From the NCBI GenBank assembly GCA_032718475.1, contig JAUCBJ010007082.1, forward strand, positions 1 to 53,749: a DNA stretch of 53,749 bases, in the 5' to 3' direction. Position numbers and translations under genes: made by a program. Under the pieces are notes generated by a model that was given only the letters and a program-made list of their open reading frames with translations, searched no databases and was not told the origin of the DNA. The DNA is from Nemertoderma westbladi. Taxonomy: Eukaryota; Xenacoelomorpha; Nemertodermatida; Nemertodermatidae. Below are positions 50,181 to 53,749 of the stretch, in pieces (position 1 is the first letter of the stretch; each line of letters opens with the position of its first letter).

Positions 50181-50500
50181 TTGATACAAATCAATCAGAT
50201 AGGGGACGCGAGATGAATAAATTGTACTATAACAAACGAAATATACAATACAATAGGCACTGTGCGGCCCAGTTTAGCCCCGAGTCATCCCTCAATAATC
50301 TGTGGCTGTTTGGGCTCTTATTAACTATAGCATGACTAACCCAAACATCAATGCGTGAATGGGGCCTGCGTGAATGGGGCATGCCACAGAGCTTAAATTA
50401 TTCATACCCACAGCTTCGTTATTATATCAATTCGTCCAAGAAATTATAATAAACATCTGCTCTTGCAATAGATTATTCTTCTTTCACAACTCCATTCTAA
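50181..50500. other. intergenic stretch upstream of the C2H2 ORF
   Basis: Nothing recognised besides a direct repeat GCGTGAATGGGGC near 50350-50380. Confidence 0.5.
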
Positions 50501-50508
50501 CCTCCCTC

Positions 50509-50516
50509 TATAAAAG
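50509..50516 (+). promoter_or_regulatory. TATA box TATAAAAG
   Basis: A good TATA consensus in a locally GC-containing context, about 140 bp before the ATG at 50656. The most credible core promoter element in the window. Confidence 0.55.
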
Positions 50517-50655
50517 CCCCCAGTCACCGCATTCCCATTCATTCTCTAATTTTTATTTTTAAAAGTTTTATTTATTTTCATAAAAGTTTTATTTATTTAA
50601 AATTATGTAAAATCATTTATCGAAAACTCATAATATCAATTGACATTGCTATATA

Positions 50656-51624
50656 ATGCCTAGTTATGAAAAATGTTTGGTTTGTAATAAAGAAATGAGA
50701 CAAGACAATCTATCTCGTCACATGGAAAGACATAGAAAGGATAAACTAATGGATCCATTACCAAAGAAATTTAAAAAATCCGAAGATATTTTTAGTGAAG
50801 ATGAAAAGAAAAAGAGAGTTGAGCGTGATATATTAAAGATAAAACAGACAACAGAAAATAAATTTCATAAAGTTATGAATATTTTGAAAAGGATACAAAA
50901 ACAGTTACCCCTAGAAAATGATGAAAATTTGAGTGAGGAAAGTGAAGAAGAAGAGGACGATGAGATGGAGAATGAAAATAGTGAGGGTCAGGATGAAGTT
51001 GAAGAGAGTGAGGTTGAGAACGAAGTGAGTGAAGGTCAGGAAGATGACGAAGAAAGTGAAGGTCAGGAAGAGGGTGAAGATAGCGAAGGTCAGGAAGAGA
51101 ATGAAGAAAGCGAAGGTCAGGAAGACGATGAAGAAAGTGAAGGCGGGGAAGAGGATGACGAAAGTGAAGGTCAGAAAGAGGATGAAGAAAGTGAAGGTCA
51201 TGAAGAGGACGAAGAAAGTGAAGGTCAGGAAAGTGAAGAAGATGATGAAAATGATAATAATAAGGAAATATTGAGACAATTACTTGGAAATAAGAATAAA
51301 TTGCGGAAAATTATTAAACATTTAGAAGAGAATGATGAAAATAAAGAAGAGATATTGAGACAAATATTAGGAAACAAAAATCAAATACGGAAATTTATTA
51401 AACAAATGGAAGAAAATGAGGAAAATAGAGAAGAGATATTAAGACAGGTTCTGGGAAATAAAAGTAAATTACTGAAAATGAATGAACAATTGAATGAAAT
51501 TAAGAAACAGTTGGTTAATGAGGAAGATGAAATTAAAGAAAATCAACCAGCTTTTACTTATTTTCGAAGACCTATAACATCAAACTCTCGTACAGTATTT
51601 GCTCGCGCAGGACGACGCTATTGA
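50656..51624 (+). CDS. uncharacterised C2H2 / acidic-repeat / coiled-coil protein
   Basis: Intact single-exon frame of 322 residues; family not recognised. Residues 7-26 form a C2H2 zinc finger (C-x2-C-x11-H-x3-H). Residues ~28-90 are basic and helical. Residues ~93-205 are very acidic, with about nine copies of an EESEGQEDD-like unit. Residues ~205-285 contain three ~26-residue repeats (KEEILRQILGNKN..., then IKxLEEN) with heptad spacing, probably a coiled-coil. The tail is basic and ends FARAGRRY. The TATA box at 50509 supports transcription. Base composition is AT-rich like the surroundings. Possibly a host nuclear protein or an ORF from an unrecognised mobile or viral-like element; no evidence decides. 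Confidence 0.7.
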   Translation: MPSYEKCLVCNKEMRQDNLSRHMERHRKDKLMDPLPKKFKKSEDIFSEDEKKKRVERDILKIKQTTENKFHKVMNILKRIQKQLPLENDENLSEESEEEEDDEMENENSEGQDEVEESEVENEVSEGQEDDEESEGQEEGEDSEGQEENEESEGQEDDEESEGGEEDDESEGQKEDEESEGHEEDEESEGQESEEDDENDNNKEILRQLLGNKNKLRKIIKHLEENDENKEEILRQILGNKNQIRKFIKQMEENEENREEILRQVLGNKSKLLKMNEQLNEIKKQLVNEEDEIKENQPAFTYFRRPITSNSRTVFARAGRRY

Positions 51625-51988
51625 CATTTGTTTGTTTGAGTTCCTTTCATAATAGTATTAGGACTATTTATCCATAACATTTATATTAGTATTAGGATTA
51701 TTTATCCCTAATTATTATATTAGTATTATAAATGTATTTGCCAACAATATTTATTACTATTAGGTCTATTTATTCAAGAAATTATATGTTTTTATAATAT
51801 ATTTTGGAAAATTAGTCGACTAAGTCATAATTTTTAAAACTTTAAATAAGGGTGGAGTTATTTTATAAAGTTAAGAAGAGTGAATCAATGGAGGCAACAT
51901 GAAGTCTAATCTCTTGACATTTACTCGTAAGACCGCACATTAACTCCCAAGGTTGCATACTATCACTATAGCTGGGAGAGTCAAAGCT
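51625..51988. other. AT-rich stretch after the C2H2 ORF
   Basis: Contains a short repeated motif (TAGTATTAGGATTATTTATCC, three imperfect copies near 51650-51760). No gene. Confidence 0.5.
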
Positions 51989-51997
51989 AGTATACAG

Positions 51998-53177
51998 AAG
52001 TGAGGGAAGTGAGGGAAGTGAGGGAGTGAGTGAGGGAGTGAGTGAGGGAAGTGAGGGAAGTGAGGGAAGTGAGGGAAATGAGGGAAGTGAGGCAGTGAGG
52101 GAAGTGAGGGAAGTGAGGCAGTGGGGGAAGTGAGGGAAGTGAGGGAAGTGAGGGAAGTGAGGCAGTGAGGGAAGTGAGGCAGTGAGGGAAGTGAGGCAGT
52201 GAGGGAAGTGAGGCAGTGAGGGAGTGAGTGAGGGAAGTGAGGGAAGTGAGGGAAGTGAGGGAGTGAGTGAGGCATAGTGAGGGAAGTGAGGGAAGTGAGG
52301 GAAGTGAGGGAAGTGAGGGAAGTGAGGGAAGTGAGGGAAGTGAGGGAAGTGAGGGAAGTGAGGGAGTGAGTGAAGGAAGTGAGGGAAGTGAGGGAAGTGA
52401 GGGAGTGAGTGAGGGAAGTGAGGGAAGTGAGGGAAGTGAGGGAAGTGAGGGAAGTGAGGGAAGTGAGGGAAGTGAGGGAAGTGAGGGAAGTGAGGGAAGT
52501 GAGGGAGAGAGTGAGGGAAGTGAGGGAAGTGAGGGAAGTGAGGGAAGTGAGGGAAGTGAGGGAGAGAGTGAGGGAAGTGAGGGAAGTGAGGGAAGTGAGG
52601 GAAGTGAGGGAAGTGAGGGAAGTGAGGGAAGTGAGGGAAGTGAGGGAAGTGAGGGAAGTGAGGGAAGTGAGGGAGTGAGTGAGGGAGTGAGTGAGGGAAG
52701 TGAGGGAAGTGAGGGAAGTGAGGGAAGTGAGGGAAGTGAGGGAAGTGAGGGAAGTGAGGGAAGTGAGGGAGTGAGTGAGGGAAGTGAGGGAAGTGAGGGA
52801 AGTGAGGGAAGTGAGGGAAGTGAGGGAAGTGAGGGAAGTGAGGGAGTGAGTGAGGGAGTGAGTGAGGGAAGTGAGGGAAGTGAGGGAAGTGAGGGAAGTG
52901 AGGGAAGTGAGGGAAGTGAGGGAAGTGAGGGAGTGAGTGAGGGAAGTGAGGGAAGTGAGGGAAGTGAGGGAAGTGAGGGAAGTGAGGGAAGTGAGGGAAG
53001 TGAGGGAAGTGAGGGAAGTGAGGGAAGTGAGGGAGTGAGGGAAGTGAGGGAAGTGAGGGAAGTGAGGGAAGTGAGGCAGTGAGGGAAGTGAGGCAGTGAG
53101 GGAAGTGAGGCAGTGAGGGAAGTGAGGGAGTGAGTGAGGGAGTGAGTGAGGGAAGTGAGGGAAGTGAGGGAAGTGAC
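51998..53177. repeat. GAGGGAAGT satellite, block 1
   Basis: 9-bp unit GAGGGAAGT repeated over 1.18 kb, with GAGGGAGTGAGT and GAGGCAGT variants spaced irregularly. It has long stop-free frames on both strands (Ser-Glu-Gly on plus, Ser-Leu-Pro on minus), a consequence of the unit and not evidence of genes. Variants concentrate near both edges; the interior is more uniform. Confidence 0.95.
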
Positions 53178-53291
53178 TTTGCTATAAAATAAAAAACTAA
53201 ATAATAATAATAAGTTTGGGAAGGTTTCGCGGGGTTGATATTTATTTTGAGGCAATAATGTTAAAACTAAACGAATTCATAAAAATACAAT
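53178..53291. other. 114-bp unique sequence between satellite blocks
   Basis: AT-rich, no similarity to the satellite; an insertion or a join between two blocks. Confidence 0.7.
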
Positions 53292-53749
53292 GAGTGAGGG
53301 AAGTGAGGGAGTGAGTGAGGGAGTGAGTGAGGGAAGTGAGGGAAGTGAGGGAAGTGAGGGAAGTGAGGGAATGAGGGAAGTGAGGGAAGTGAGGGAGTGA
53401 GTGAGGGAAGTGAGGGAAGTGAGGGAAGTGAGGAAAGTGAGGGAAGTGAGGGAAGTGAGGGAAGTGAGGGAAGTGAGGGAAGTGAGGGAAGTGAGGGAGT
53501 GAGTGAGGGAAGTGAGGGAAGTGAGGGAAGTGAGGGAAGTGAGGGAAGTGAGGGAAGTGAGGGAAGTGAGGGAAGTGAGGGAAGTGAGGGAGTGAGTGAG
53601 GGAAGTGAGGGAAGTGAGGGAAGTGAGGGAAGTGAGGGAAGTGAGGGAAGTGAGGAAGTGAGGGAAGTGAGGGAAGTGAGGGAAGTGAGGGAAGTGAGGG
53701 AAGTGAGGGAAGTGAGGGAAGTGAGGGAAGTGAGGGAAGTGAGGGAAGT
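53292..53749. repeat. GAGGGAAGT satellite, block 2, runs off the window
   Basis: Same unit and variants as block 1, still repeating at the last base of the window. Confidence 0.95.

Noticed and set aside
51987-53255. Very long open frames (over 400 codons minus, over 270 plus) at the window end
   Set aside because: They are stop-free readings of the 9-bp GAGGGAAGT satellite on both strands and carry only Ser-Leu-Pro or Ser-Glu-Gly repeats.

Overview
The window looks like a repeat-rich stretch of an invertebrate animal genome. It has metazoan-type genes (a CYP2-clan cytochrome P450 and a KMT5A/SET8 histone H4K20 methyltransferase with its PCNA/Cdt2 degron) sitting among BEL/Pao and copia LTR retrotransposons, several LINE families, a probable hAT element, foldback MITEs and satellites. 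BEL/Pao elements are restricted to animals. No bacterial operon structure is seen. Species cannot be named from the sequence.

Layout. 1-2.24 kb: decayed BEL/Pao copy C. 2.95-4.42 kb: intact single-exon P450, followed by broken duplicates of its 3' end and flanks (5.36-5.8 and 8.7 kb). 6.26-7.87 kb: hAT-like element with 8-bp target duplications and a nested LINE fragment. 9.03-10.06 kb: 24-bp satellite that overlaps, and appears to derive from, the last codons of KMT5A (10.04-11.11 kb, minus strand). 12.4-14.7 kb: LINE copy. 15.18-20.36 kb: young copia element with near-identical LTRs and a 5-bp target duplication but an internally inverted coding region. 20.37-22.6 kb: second LINE copy; 22.6-23.3 kb: another LINE RT remnant.

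23.3-41.7 kb is a nest of two related BEL/Pao subfamilies. Element A starts at an LTR at 24183. It is split by element B (26607-35963, TSD TAGAC) and resumes at 35969 with protease, RT, RNase H and a C-terminal integrase remnant. Both carry an extra ORF between pol and the 3' LTR. In A this ORF contains a domain resembling WRN/RNase D-type DEDD 3'-5' exonucleases; in B it has lost that domain but keeps three CCHC zinc knuckles and runs into the 3' LTR. B lacks RT, RNase H and most of integrase, yet keeps an 874-codon gag-protease frame. This 3' ORF is the best candidate for an undescribed system.

41.97-48.6 kb holds minus-strand LINE material. One element has a PHD-like segment, a ULP1-like cysteine-protease-like segment, a 10-residue repeat array and an APE endonuclease; a separate RT fragment lies beside it. 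48.75-50.2 kb has a 282-bp MITE, three CTCF-like motifs, a tRNA-like sequence and a foldback element. 50.66-51.62 kb is an intact C2H2/acidic/coiled-coil ORF of unknown function with a TATA box. From 51.99 kb to the end is a GAGGGAAGT satellite that leaves the window.

All assignments are from reading motifs by eye; no searches were run. Identities are described qualitatively.
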